Shown here: in pieces, positions 8,618 through 16,795 of the stretch
Layout of the letters: the number at the start of each line of letters is the position of its first letter
How positions within the stretch are numbered: position 1 is the stretch's first letter
Assembly (NCBI GenBank): GCA_002843155.1
Contig: PGZD01000015.1
Span: 1-45,309, forward strand
From: Gammaproteobacteria bacterium HGW-Gammaproteobacteria-3
GTDB taxonomy: Bacteria > Pseudomonadota > Gammaproteobacteria > Methylococcales > Methylomonadaceae
DNA: 45,309 nt
Direction: 5' to 3'
Translations under genes and position numbers: made by a program
The notes under the pieces: generated by a model
What the model saw: only the letters and a program-made list of their open reading frames with translations
Databases searched by the model: none
What the model was told of the DNA's origin: nothing

Positions 8618-10132
8618 TTACCGGGCGGAATGCCGGTCCAGTTTCCGGTAACCGATGGCCTCGCTTAAATGCGCAATTTCTATCCTGTCGGAGCCTGCCA
8701 GGTCGGCAATGCTGCGGGCGACTTTGAGTATACGATGGTAGGCTCTGTGCGACAGACCGAATTGCTCCATCGCCTGCTCCAGTAATTGATGACCGGCTTC
8801 GGTCAAGTCGCAGTGCTGTTTGACTTCCTTGGCGCCGAGCGCGGCATTGGCCTGGCCTTGCCGGCTTAATGCCCGGGTGCGGGCGGCGACCACGCGTTTG
8901 CGGATATCGGCACTGCTTTCTTCGCCCTCAGTCGAACCTTTACGCAAAATTTCAAGAGAAATGCGCGACACTTCCAGATGCATGTCGATACGGTCTAATA
9001 ACGGCCCTGAAATTCTGGCGCGATAGCGCGCGACCTGTTCCGAAGAACAGTGACAACGCCCGGAAGCATCGCCCAGATAACCGCAAGGGCACGGGTTCAT
9101 CGCCGCAATCAACTGGAACCGGGCCGGAAAATCGGCTTGCCGGGTGGCGCGGGAAATGGTGATATGGCCGGTTTCCAAAGGTTCCCGCAGCACTTCCAAT
9201 ACTCTGCGGTCGAACTCGGGCAGCTCGTCCAGAAATAACGCGCCGTTGTGCGCCAGGGATATTTCGCCGGGCTTCGGATTACCGCCACCGCCCACCAGGG
9301 CGGCGGCGGAAGCGGTGTGGTGCGGCGCGCGGAAAGGCGGCTTCAGCCAGTTGGCGACATTCAGTCCCTGTTCGCTGATGGAGGCGATGGCCGCCGTTTC
9401 CTGAGCCTGATGTTCAGTCAGCGGCGGTAAAATCGTCGGCAGGCGCGATGCCAGCATCGATTTACCGGTGCCGGGCGGACCCAGCAGCAACAGATTATGA
9501 TTGCCGGTAGCGGCGATTTCAAAAGCCCGTTTGACATGATACTGGCCGTGCACGTCGGCAAAATCATCCGTGTAGTCTACCGCGTGCGCGGCGTCCGGCT
9601 GAATTTCACAGGCAATGACGGCTTGACCGTTCAGGTGGGCGCAAACTTGCAGCAGGTGTTCAGCCGGAATAATCCGGATATTATCGATCAGGGCGGCTTC
9701 AGCGCTGTTCTCTTTGGGTAAAATCAACAGCCGTTGCTGGTTGCGGGTTTGTATCGCCACCGGCAGGACGCCGCGCACCGGGCGTAATTCACCACTCAGC
9801 GACAGCTCGCCGATACATTCGTACTGGCTTAACTGCTTTGCCGGTATCTGACCGGAAGCGGCCAGAATGCCTAAGGCAATCGCCAAATCGAAGCGGCCGC
9901 CTTCTTTGGGCAAGTCGGCCGGCGCCAGATTGACCGTGATGCGTTGCATCGGAAAGTCGAAATGGGAATTGACAATGGCGCCGCGCACCCGGTCCTTGCT
10001 TTCCTTGACCGCTGTTTCGGGCAGGCCGACGATATTGAGCGCGGGCAGGCCGTTGGCGATATCGACTTCAACGGTAATCAGCGGCGCCTCGATTCCCGAA
10101 CGCCCACGACTATAGGCAACCGCTAAAGCCAT
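8618..10132 (-). CDS. comM: YifB/ComM family Mg-chelatase-like AAA+ ATPase
   Basis: ComM is a hexameric AAA+ helicase that promotes branch migration during natural transformation. The 504-residue protein has the N-terminal ChlI-like domain (MALAVAYSRGRSGIEAPLI onward), Walker A GPPGTGKS at 218-225 and Walker B ALFLDELPEF. It also has the family's cysteine-rich MNPCPCGYLGD segment with further Cys residues and a C-terminal helical domain. Length and start (ATG at 10132) are standard. It ends 6 bp from the convergent dehydrogenase gene and leaves no room for a separate terminator. Other transformation genes are not in the window. Confidence 0.93.
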   Translation of the reverse strand: MALAVAYSRGRSGIEAPLITVEVDIANGLPALNIVGLPETAVKESKDRVRGAIVNSHFDFPMQRITVNLAPADLPKEGGRFDLAIALGILAASGQIPAKQLSQYECIGELSLSGELRPVRGVLPVAIQTRNQQRLLILPKENSAEAALIDNIRIIPAEHLLQVCAHLNGQAVIACEIQPDAAHAVDYTDDFADVHGQYHVKRAFEIAATGNHNLLLLGPPGTGKSMLASRLPTILPPLTEHQAQETAAIASISEQGLNVANWLKPPFRAPHHTASAAALVGGGGNPKPGEISLAHNGALFLDELPEFDRRVLEVLREPLETGHITISRATRQADFPARFQLIAAMNPCPCGYLGDASGRCHCSSEQVARYRARISGPLLDRIDMHLEVSRISLEILRKGSTEGEESSADIRKRVVAARTRALSRQGQANAALGAKEVKQHCDLTEAGHQLLEQAMEQFGLSHRAYHRILKVARSIADLAGSDRIEIAHLSEAIGYRKLDRHSAR

Positions 10133-10177
10133 GGCGCACAGCTCATGTCAACAAGGCTATGAGTAACAAACAGGGCT

Positions 10178-10444
10178 TTAGCCGCTCTGAAGATCAGGGC
10201 CGGACGCTGCTTTTTCCAATGCGGCCACGCGTATTTCCAGGTCTTCCAGTTTGGTACGGGTTTTGGCCAACACCGCTTTTTGCACTTCAAATTCTTCACG
10301 CGTCACCAGATCCAGTTTGCCGAGCGCACCTTGAAGAATGGCATGGAAAGTTTTTTCCAAATCTTCTTTCAGGCTATTGAGGCCGGGCGGTACGGCGTTG
10401 GCAAGACGGCTGGCGATATCATCGATGGCTTTAGGATCAAACAT
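10178..10444 (-). CDS. ubiK: Ubiquinone biosynthesis accessory factor UbiK (BMFP domain)
   Basis: An 88-residue protein of the UbiK/YqiC family, which helps the late Ubi enzymes work on the lipid-embedded quinone. It starts MFDPKAIDDIASRL, as in known members, and has a long amphipathic, coiled-coil-prone C-terminus (VTREEFEVQKAVLAKTRTKL then EDLEIRVAALE). The ATG at 10444 has GAGAGA upstream, and the longer in-frame extension was rejected. It precedes comM by 45 bp on the same strand, so a shared transcript is likely. Confidence 0.9.
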   Translation of the reverse strand: MFDPKAIDDIASRLANAVPPGLNSLKEDLEKTFHAILQGALGKLDLVTREEFEVQKAVLAKTRTKLEDLEIRVAALEKAASGPDLQSG

Positions 10445-10518
10445 GGGGAAATATCTCTCGGTTAATAAAAATAAAATCGGTGAGGGCAATTGACAAAGAC
10501 AGTGTACTCCAAATCCGT

Positions 10519-11082
10519 TCAAACTGGCAGAGCATGTTCACGGCAAATTTTGCCGACATCACCTTGGCTAAGAGGTTGCCGGGTCAAGCCACAAAAATAG
10601 TGGCGCTCGACTTCTGAAAAATGCGTGCAAGTGTGGCAAATGCCGAAACTTTTCAGGTTATTGGCTTTCTGCAAAGCGGTCAATGTTGAGATCAGCGCGG
10701 CTTTGATCAGATTAGATTGTTGCGCCAGTATAGCCTGTTCTTTATCCGGCAGCAGATCGAAATTTCGTGTTTCCAGAAGCAGGCGCTCGCCGCTTTCGGA
10801 TAATTTAAGATGCACAATGCGCCGGTCCTGCGTATTGGGATTTTTTTCCAGATAACCTTTGCGTTCCAACACCTGAAGCGATTGCGACACGGTGCCTTTG
10901 GTCAGACCGAAATATTCGGTAACGGCGGCCGGCGTATCACTCAACTTGTTGCATTTGGACAAATAATCCAGAATCTGGCCATGAATCGGTTGCAAACCCA
11001 GCGCGGTGTATTTTTTGCGTTCTTCCGAGCGCAATAAAGTGCTGATGCGGTCGATCAGGTTAAAAATATTGCTGTCTTGCAT
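10519..11082 (-). CDS. MarR family transcriptional regulator with four-cysteine C-terminal tail
   Basis: A 187-residue winged-helix regulator. The DNA-binding part runs from about residue 28 to 100: AAVTEYFGLTKGTVSQSLQ is the recognition helix region and DRRIVHLKLSESG is the wing. Beyond the usual dimerisation helix it has an extra tail with Cys149, Cys152, Cys164 and Cys180 plus His150, His154, His161 and His183 (CHTCTHF ... HYFCGLTRQPLS ... ICREH). This arrangement is suited to binding zinc or an iron-sulfur cluster. I recall similar tails in other proteobacterial MarR proteins, but the ligand is not known to me. The target genes are unknown; ubiK and comM lie downstream on the same strand. 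Confidence 0.85.
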   Translation of the reverse strand: MQDSNIFNLIDRISTLLRSEERKKYTALGLQPIHGQILDYLSKCNKLSDTPAAVTEYFGLTKGTVSQSLQVLERKGYLEKNPNTQDRRIVHLKLSESGERLLLETRNFDLLPDKEQAILAQQSNLIKAALISTLTALQKANNLKSFGICHTCTHFSEVERHYFCGLTRQPLSQGDVGKICREHALPV

Positions 11083-11133
11083 GTGCTTTTTTTAAAAAGA
11101 GCGCTTAGTTGTACGCTTGAATGACGCCGTTTT

Positions 11134-11694
11134 TTACCGGATTTTAGCCTGAAAATCGCTGGCGTTACTGACCCTTAAATGCGCGCCGGTTTGGGTAATG
11201 ACGAACAGGCCCTGTTGTTCGGCATATTCGGCAACATGACCCGGAATCACCATGCCGGTCACTGCCCCCATGACCTGTTTGCCGCCATAAGCCGGTAACA
11301 GGCGTTTGAGTTTTTCCAGGCGATTGATGTGGGCATTCACATCATCGATGCTCAAATGGCTTTTGCATTCAATGGCGACCATATCGGTGTCGTTGACCAC
11401 CAGCAAATCAATTTCAACGCCTTCGTCACCGCGTTGGGATTTTACATTTTGGTGCACTTCATGAACTGCAATGCCCCTCTCCTGAAATAAGCGCACTGCG
11501 GCAGGGCGCACCATTTCCTCGACAAAATCACCCAAACGATTCTCCAGACGGCCGACGCTCAGACTGACCTGCTTGATTTTTCGATCCGTATCTTCCGATA
11601 ATTCCTTGAGCTTTCTGTCAGTTTCCTTAAATTGTCTGTCGGTTTCCCGAAACAATTTCCAGACATCATCCAGTGTTGGTTGCGACAAACTCAT
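11134..11694 (-). CDS. Coiled-coil protein with PD-(D/E)XK nuclease-like domain (DUF3782-like)
   Basis: A 186-residue protein of unknown role. Residues about 12-55 form a charged heptad-like coiled coil (FRETDRQFKETDRKLKEL). The second half has a restriction-endonuclease-like core: Glu60 in a helix, Asp96 in GVEIDLLVV and Glu109-x-Lys111 in VAIECKS, the classic D...ExK set. Proteins like this are often annotated DUF3782 or hypothetical and are frequent in cyanobacteria and methanotrophs. The second of two adjacent ATG codons was chosen (11694) because GGGAGAG lies 6 bp upstream of it. There is no methyltransferase or toxin partner next to it. DNA cleavage is possible but unproven. Confidence 0.7.
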   Translation of the reverse strand: MSLSQPTLDDVWKLFRETDRQFKETDRKLKELSEDTDRKIKQVSLSVGRLENRLGDFVEEMVRPAAVRLFQERGIAVHEVHQNVKSQRGDEGVEIDLLVVNDTDMVAIECKSHLSIDDVNAHINRLEKLKRLLPAYGGKQVMGAVTGMVIPGHVAEYAEQQGLFVITQTGAHLRVSNASDFQAKIR

Positions 11695-11775
11695 CATTCT
11701 CTCCCGCAATTTTTACTTCGTTTATTTTAGCACATCCCGGCAATAACGGCTTCGGCAAGAACCCAGCCTTGCTCC

Positions 11776-12231
11776 TTAGCGCTCAAGGGCACATACGCCA
11801 ATGTCTTCAAACCAGATCTGCGGTGATTGTTCGATAAAGCGCCGCATCAGCGCGATACATCCGGCGTCGTGCAGATCAATGACGTTTATGCCTGCGTCTT
11901 TGAGCCAATCGGGATGACCTTCGAAATTGACCGATTCACCGACCAGTACCGTGCCGATATTGAATTGCCGGATGAGGCCCGAGCAATACCAGCAGGGTGC
12001 CAAGGTGGTCACTAAAATTTTGTCCCGATAGCCGCTTTGCCGACCGGCTTTGCGGAAGGCGTCGGTTTCACCGTGCATCGCCGGGTCGTTGTCTTGCACT
12101 CGGCGATTGCGGCCGCGCCCGAGCAACTTGCCCTCTGCGTCGAACAAGGCGGCGCCGACCGGCACGCCGCCTTCGGCAAAGCCGGTCTGCGCTTCGGCAA
12201 AGGCTACCGCCAACAAACTTGCATAATTCAT
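11776..12231 (-). CDS. Cytosine deaminase-like nucleoside/nucleobase deaminase (fungal Fcy1 type)
   Basis: A 151-residue zinc deaminase of the CDA fold. Zinc ligands are His53 (MHGET), Cys80 and Cys83 (TTLAPCWYCSG), with Glu55 as the proton shuttle. Asn42 in GRGRNRR and the C-terminal PQIWFEDIG with Asp143 match substrate-contacting positions of yeast cytosine deaminase as I remember them (HGEIS, TLSPCDMC, PQDWFEDIG). This makes free cytosine or a related pyrimidine a better guess than tRNA adenosine. The start codon overlaps the stop of the upstream flavoprotein gene as TGATG, so the two are translationally coupled. Confidence 0.85.
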   Translation of the reverse strand: MNYASLLAVAFAEAQTGFAEGGVPVGAALFDAEGKLLGRGRNRRVQDNDPAMHGETDAFRKAGRQSGYRDKILVTTLAPCWYCSGLIRQFNIGTVLVGESVNFEGHPDWLKDAGINVIDLHDAGCIALMRRFIEQSPQIWFEDIGVCALER

Positions 12232-13844
12232 CAGAGTTTCTCCGCTTGTATTGATACAATATTCAGCGCCACGGCTTCCGCCACTTTGATGCCGTCCACG
12301 GCGGCGGACAGAATGCCGCCGGCATAGCCCGCGCCCTCTCCGGCCGGATACAGGCCGTGAGTATTCAAACTTTGGTACGACGCGTCACGCTTGATTCGGA
12401 CGGGCGAGGAAGTCCGGGTTTCAACACCGGTCAATACTGCATCGGCCATCGCGAAACCTTTTATTTTGTTATCGAAAGCAGGAAGCGCCTGATTGATGGC
12501 ATCGATGGCGTAGCGTGGCAGACTCGATGTTAAATCACACCAGTTAACGCCCGGCGTGTAGGAAGGCAAAACCGAGCCCGCTTGCGTGGAAGACCGTCCG
12601 GCCAAAAAATCACTCACTTTTTGCGCGGGCGCGTTGTAATTGCCGCCGCCCAGTTCAAATGCGCGCCGTTCCAGGCCGCGTTGAAATTCGATACCGGCCA
12701 ATGCACCGCCCGGGTAATCGGCGGGCGTGATGTCAACGACGATGGCGCTGTTGGCATTGCGCTCATTGCGCGAATATTGGCTCATGCCGTTGGTGACGAC
12801 ATGACCTGCTTCGGAAGTTGCGGCAACGACCGTGCCGCCGGGACACATGCAGAAGCTGTAGACCGTACGGCCATTGTCGCAGTGATGCACCAGTTTATAG
12901 TCGGCCGCGCCCAAAAGCGGGTGCCCGGCATGATCGCCGAAGCGGCTGTGATCGATCAGGGACTGGGGATGTTCAATACGAAAACCGATCGAAAAAGGTT
13001 TGGCTTCGATATAAACGCCGCGCGCATGAAGCATTCTGAAAGTATCCCGGGCACTGTGCCCGACCGCCAGCACGACCTGTGTGGCCGCCAATGTTTCACC
13101 GTTATCGAGCTTGACGCCGTGTACCTGGCCGTGTTCAATCAGCAGATCATCGACCCGGCTTTGAAAGCGGATTTCGCCGCCCAGCGATTCGATAGCGGCG
13201 CGCATGTTTTCAACTACCGTCACCAGCCGGAAAGTTCCGATATGCGGTTTGTTGACATATAAAATTTCTTCGGGCGCACCGGCTTTGACCAACTCGTTCA
13301 GGACTTTGCGCGCCCGAAATTGCGGGTCTTTGATTTGACTGTACAGTTTGCCGTCGGAAAAAGTACCGGCACCGCCTTCGCCGAATTGCACGTTCGATTC
13401 GGCATTGAACGCCCGTTGGCGCCACAAGCCGAAAGTATCGGCGGTGCGTTCCCGCACAGCTTTGCCGCGTTCCAAAATGATCGGACGAAAGCCCATTTGC
13501 GCCAGTGTCAGTCCCGCAAACAAACCGCAAGGCCCGGTGCCGATAATGATCGGCCGTGCGTATACCGAAGGCGCCCGGGCGACAAAGCGATAAGCTGTGT
13601 CTGGCGCGGCCTTGACCGTCACATCATGCCGGCAACGCAGCAAAATTCCGGCGTTATTGACCGTGTTGACATCCACGGTGTAAATCACAAAAATAGCGCC
13701 GCGTTTGCGGGCATCGTAACTGCGTTTGACCAGGGTATAGCTCAACAATTCGTCGGTTTCGATAGGCAGCTTGTTTAAGATCGCCGATTTGAGTTCGTGG
13801 ACGTGATGGTCGAGCGGAAGTTTCAGGTCAGTGAGTCGCAGCAT
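12231..13844 (-). CDS. NAD(P)/FAD-dependent oxidoreductase, COG2509 type
   Basis: A 537-residue flavoprotein of the uncharacterised FAD-dependent dehydrogenase family. The first about 90 residues form the small N-terminal domain typical of the family. An FAD-binding loop then reads GTGPCGLFAGLTLAQMG, followed by ERGKAVRERT and the family signature QFGEGGAGTFSDGKLY. A second FAD contact (VLAVGHSARDTF) and the C-terminal GLYPAGEGAGYAGGI complete the fold. Physiological substrates are not established. It is coupled by a TGATG junction to the cytosine deaminase-like gene, the only contextual clue. It reads from ATG 13844. Confidence 0.88.
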   Translation of the reverse strand: MLRLTDLKLPLDHHVHELKSAILNKLPIETDELLSYTLVKRSYDARKRGAIFVIYTVDVNTVNNAGILLRCRHDVTVKAAPDTAYRFVARAPSVYARPIIIGTGPCGLFAGLTLAQMGFRPIILERGKAVRERTADTFGLWRQRAFNAESNVQFGEGGAGTFSDGKLYSQIKDPQFRARKVLNELVKAGAPEEILYVNKPHIGTFRLVTVVENMRAAIESLGGEIRFQSRVDDLLIEHGQVHGVKLDNGETLAATQVVLAVGHSARDTFRMLHARGVYIEAKPFSIGFRIEHPQSLIDHSRFGDHAGHPLLGAADYKLVHHCDNGRTVYSFCMCPGGTVVAATSEAGHVVTNGMSQYSRNERNANSAIVVDITPADYPGGALAGIEFQRGLERRAFELGGGNYNAPAQKVSDFLAGRSSTQAGSVLPSYTPGVNWCDLTSSLPRYAIDAINQALPAFDNKIKGFAMADAVLTGVETRTSSPVRIKRDASYQSLNTHGLYPAGEGAGYAGGILSAAVDGIKVAEAVALNIVSIQAEKL

Positions 13845-13910
13845 AAAATATAAAATTTGGCAGAAGTAAATGTTGGATTAACGATAAAGCTGTTAACGCA
13901 AGCTACCGTT

Positions 13911-13964
13911 ATACTCATAGTAGATCAAAATTCGGCGCCGGAATTTGAAGTGCGAAAGGTATAT
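13911..13964. repeat. Short copy of a palindromic intergenic repeat
   Basis: A 54-bp element centred on the palindrome AAATTCGGCGCCGGAATTT. Both flanks (GTAGATCAAAATTCGGC on one side, GCCGGAATTTGAAGTGCG and AAAGGTATAT on the other) recur at 26421-26559 in reverse orientation, where about 85 extra bases sit between them. Here it lies 20 bp past the stop of the SDR gene. Confidence 0.75.
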
Positions 13965-13983
13965 ACTTCGTGCGGTCACATTT

Positions 13984-14715
13984 TTAACAAAACAAAGTGC
14001 GTCCGCCATCGACGCTGAGCACTTGACCGGTTATATAATCGGCATCCTGAATCAAAAAACGCACGGCTTTGGCAATATCGTCCGGGTTGCCGCTGCGTTT
14101 TAAGGCAACACGTTCGACAATGGCTTGTTTCACCGCTTCCGGCAAAGCCGTTTCCGGCCACAAAATAGCGCCCGGCGACACCGCGTTGACTCTGACGGCA
14201 GGCCCTAGTTCTTTGGCTAGAATTTGGGTCATGGCGATCAGTCCGGCCTTGGCGATGCTGTATACCGGATAGTCCTTGAGTCCGCGCTGGGCATGGATGT
14301 CGGTAATATTGACGATGGCACCGTGACGGGCCGTCAAGGTCGGTAGCAAGGCTTTCGTCAGGAAAAAAGGGGCTTTTAAATTGCTTCCCAGCAATTCATC
14401 CCATTGCGTTTCTGAAACTTCGTTCATGGCGGTCGGGTAAAAGCTCGATGCATTGTTCACCAGCACATCGATACCGCCCCAGGCGGATTCTGCCTGCTTT
14501 GCCAGATTTTCGAGCGCGGTCATGGACAGCAAATCGGCTTGAACAGCCAGTGCGGAATCCGGGCGCAGGGCATTTAAGCCGTCGCAAAGGTGCAAGGCTT
14601 GCCGCTCCGATGCGCGGTAATGCAGGCAGACATTATGGCCTTCGTTATGCAGTAATTTCGCACAGGTCGCGCCGATGCGTCTGGCCGCGCCGGTGATCAG
14701 GATGTTTTTGGTCAT
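13984..14715 (-). CDS. folM: Pteridine reductase-like short-chain dehydrogenase (FolM/PTR1 type)
   Basis: A 243-residue SDR. The cofactor loop reads TGAARRIG, the TGxxxRxG form with an extra Arg that marks pteridine reductases and NADPH users. NNAS follows at the end of beta-4, and the catalytic Tyr and Lys lie in YPVYSIAKAG, preceded by NITDIHAQ, where Asp takes the place of the usual catalytic Ser, as in pteridine reductases. The predicted role is reduction of dihydrobiopterin, dihydromonapterin or dihydrofolate. It lies 33 bp after tatC on the same strand and probably ends the his-tat transcript. The gene symbol is by similarity; a generic SDR remains possible. Confidence 0.8.
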   Translation of the reverse strand: MTKNILITGAARRIGATCAKLLHNEGHNVCLHYRASERQALHLCDGLNALRPDSALAVQADLLSMTALENLAKQAESAWGGIDVLVNNASSFYPTAMNEVSETQWDELLGSNLKAPFFLTKALLPTLTARHGAIVNITDIHAQRGLKDYPVYSIAKAGLIAMTQILAKELGPAVRVNAVSPGAILWPETALPEAVKQAIVERVALKRSGNPDDIAKAVRFLIQDADYITGQVLSVDGGRTLFC

Positions 14716-14748
14716 GGTTTGATCAGCCCGTCGAGCAGCACTATGCCG

Positions 14749-15534
14749 TTAGTTACCGCGTTCGTGCTCTTGTTCGATGAGATTGTTCGGGTCTGTTTCG
14801 GCTTTGCGCACAAACAGTCTTGAAAACAGCAAACCCAGTTCAAACAACAGCCACATCGGTACCGCCAGCAAGGTTTGCGAAATGGCGTCGGGCGGCGTTA
14901 AAAACATGCCGATAATAAAGGCCGCAACGATGACATAAGGGCGTTTTTCCGACAGGTCGGCAGGGGAAGTCAGGCCGGTCCAGACCAGAACAATGGTGAC
15001 AATGGGCACTTCAAATGCCAGTCCGAAAGCGAAAAACAGCGTCAGGACAAAATCCAGATATTTGGCGATGTCGGTCATCATGGCGACGCCGACAGGTGCC
15101 GCAGCGGTTAAAAAGCCAAAAATCAACGGGAACACGACAAAATAGGCGAAAGCCACTCCCAGATAAAACAGCAAGGTGCTGGCAACGAGTAAAGGCAAAA
15201 TCATGCGGCGCTCGTTTCGGTACAAGCCCGGCGCCACGAATGCCCAAAACTGATAAAGGATAACCGGCATGGAAATAAACACGGCCACCACGATGGCCAG
15301 TTTAAAAGGCGTAAAAAAAGGCGAGGCCACATCGATGGCTATCATTGAGCTGTTGCTCGGCAAATGCCGAAGCAGGGGGCCTGCGAGATAGCTGTAGAGC
15401 AGGTTAGCGTAAGTCGCCAGCGGTATGAATACGATCAATACCGACAGCACCACTTTTAACAAGCGGCTGCGCAATTCAATCAGATGCGAGATAAAAGGGA
15501 GCTCTTCTGGCTGTTCAGAATCATTTTGCGTCAT
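14749..15534 (-). CDS. tatC: Sec-independent protein translocase TatC
   Basis: TatC is the polytopic receptor of the twin-arginine translocase. The 261-residue protein has six predicted hydrophobic segments. The conserved N-terminal signature reads PFISHLIELRSRLLK, and the first periplasmic and cytoplasmic loops carry the family's FxxPF and FWAFVAPGLYRNERR motifs. The ATG at 15534 was chosen; it overlaps the end of tatB by 14 bp, and the upstream TTG alternative would add a non-homologous tail. The window's molybdenum hydroxylase subunit is one visible Tat substrate. Confidence 0.95.
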   Translation of the reverse strand: MTQNDSEQPEELPFISHLIELRSRLLKVVLSVLIVFIPLATYANLLYSYLAGPLLRHLPSNSSMIAIDVASPFFTPFKLAIVVAVFISMPVILYQFWAFVAPGLYRNERRMILPLLVASTLLFYLGVAFAYFVVFPLIFGFLTAAAPVGVAMMTDIAKYLDFVLTLFFAFGLAFEVPIVTIVLVWTGLTSPADLSEKRPYVIVAAFIIGMFLTPPDAISQTLLAVPMWLLFELGLLFSRLFVRKAETDPNNLIEQEHERGN

Positions 15535-15844
15535 CGGATCGATTTTTCTGTGAGTTTTGTTCGGCGGGCTCTGCAAACGACGAAGCTAAATCATGCACCG
15601 CATTGTTGGCGTCGTCCGCAGCTTCCTGCAAATCTTCCAGAGCCGCCTGCTCTTTGAGAATCTGGCGTATTTCCTCCGCTTGCAGCTCTTCTTTGATTTC
15701 CGCTTTGACCGAGGCCACCATGTTGCGCGTTTTACCCAGCCAGAAGCCTGCAATGCGCGCCGCTTTAGGCAATCTTTCGGGGCCTATGACCAGTAAGCTC
15801 ACCAGCCCCACCATGCAAATTTCCCAGAAACCTATGTCGAACAT
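15521..15844 (-). CDS. tatB: Sec-independent protein translocase TatB
   Basis: TatB partners TatC in recognising twin-arginine signal peptides. The 107-residue protein has the short N-terminal membrane helix (MFDIGFWEICMVGLVSLLV), the IGPERLPKAAR hinge of the family and an amphipathic, acidic-basic C-terminal helix. It is 7 bp downstream of tatA and overlaps tatC by 14 bp, giving a tight tatABC unit. Confidence 0.95.
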   Translation of the reverse strand: MFDIGFWEICMVGLVSLLVIGPERLPKAARIAGFWLGKTRNMVASVKAEIKEELQAEEIRQILKEQAALEDLQEAADDANNAVHDLASSFAEPAEQNSQKNRSDDAK

Positions 15845-15851
15845 GGCTTGC

Positions 15852-16067
15852 CTAGACTTTTTTGTTGTCTTTGGCGGTTATCTGATCGTCAAGGGTCTCG
15901 CCGACTTCTTCAGTCAGTTTTTTGTCGGTTTCCCCGTCTTTGACCGCCGAACGGAAACTTTTGATGGCGCTGCCTAAATCGGAACCCAGGTTGCGCAAAC
16001 GTTTGGTTCCGAACAAGACAATGACAATGACCAGAATAATCAATAATTGTGTCACGCTAATACCCAT
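15852..16067 (-). CDS. tatA: Sec-independent protein translocase TatA
   Basis: TatA forms the membrane-spanning pore oligomer. The 71-residue protein has the expected N-terminal helix followed by the [20 protein letters not shown] hinge and amphipathic helix, and a charged tail. A good AGGAGT site lies about 7 bp before the ATG. It follows hisE by 24 bp, so tatABC is probably expressed from the his operon. Confidence 0.95.
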   Translation of the reverse strand: MGISVTQLLIILVIVIVLFGTKRLRNLGSDLGSAIKSFRSAVKDGETDKKLTEEVGETLDDQITAKDNKKV

Positions 16068-16091
16068 TTTTTTACTCCTGTTTTGTCGATT

Positions 16092-16409
16092 TCATTCTGA
16101 ACGCCGCGCTTTTTCCGTCAAACCGGATAAATCAAAACGCCGCTCCAATTCTTTTAATACGTCATCCGGACCCAAGTCCAGATGCGCCAGCATGACCAGA
16201 CAATGAAACCAGAGATCGGCCGTTTCATAAACAATCTGCTGCCGGTTGCCGTCTTTCGCCGCAATCACGGTTTCGGTCGCTTCTTCGCCGATTTTTTTCA
16301 GGATGCTGTCCAGGCCTTTTTGGTAAAGGCCGGCGACATAGGAGGTATCGGCGGACTGGTGTTTGCGTTGCTCAAGCACTTGGGCCAGTTGTTGTAATAT
16401 GTCGTTCAT
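16092..16409 (-). CDS. hisE: Phosphoribosyl-ATP pyrophosphatase
   Basis: HisE hydrolyses phosphoribosyl-ATP to phosphoribosyl-AMP, the second step of histidine synthesis. The 105-residue all-alpha MazG-like protein has the metal-binding [13 protein letters not shown] segment and the following ETADLWFH motif. Here it is a separate polypeptide rather than fused to HisI; the two genes overlap as ATGA (16406-16409). Confidence 0.95.
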   Translation of the reverse strand: MNDILQQLAQVLEQRKHQSADTSYVAGLYQKGLDSILKKIGEEATETVIAAKDGNRQQIVYETADLWFHCLVMLAHLDLGPDDVLKELERRFDLSGLTEKARRSE

Positions 16410-16795
16410 TTTTGATAGATCGCCTTCGGGTCTTTTAACACCGGTTCGACACTATGCCACGCCCCGTCCTTCAGAGTTCGGTAAAAACAACTGGCACGAC
16501 CGGTATGACAGGCAATGCCGCTCTGCTGTTCAACTTTCAGTAAAATGACATCTTCATCGCAATCGAAAAAAATAGCCGAAACTTTCTGGCGATGCCCCGA
16601 TTCTTCACCTTTATGCCATAATTTATTGCGCGAGCGCGACCAGTACACGGCATAACCGTCCCGGGCGGTCAATTCCAGCGCCTCCCGGTTCATCCAGGCG
16701 AACATCAACACCTTGCCGCTATCGGCCTCCTGGGCAATGACCGGTATCAGTCCATCAGCGGTAAACCGCACTTCATCCAACCACGCTGTACTCAT
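16406..16795 (-). CDS. hisI: Phosphoribosyl-AMP cyclohydrolase
   Basis: HisI opens the purine ring of phosphoribosyl-AMP, the third step of the pathway. The 129-residue protein carries the metal-binding [11 protein letters not shown] segment and the zinc-cysteine motif [13 protein letters not shown]; the [14 protein letters not shown] signature is intact. It overlaps hisF upstream (ATGA at 16792-16795) and hisE downstream by the same arrangement. Confidence 0.96.
   Translation of the reverse strand: MSTAWLDEVRFTADGLIPVIAQEADSGKVLMFAWMNREALELTARDGYAVYWSRSRNKLWHKGEESGHRQKVSAIFFDCDEDVILLKVEQQSGIACHTGRASCFYRTLKDGAWHSVEPVLKDPKAIYQK

Noticed and set aside
12582-13262. 226-codon plus-strand ORF opposite the COG2509 flavoprotein
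   Set aside because: Shadow frame without ribosome binding site.
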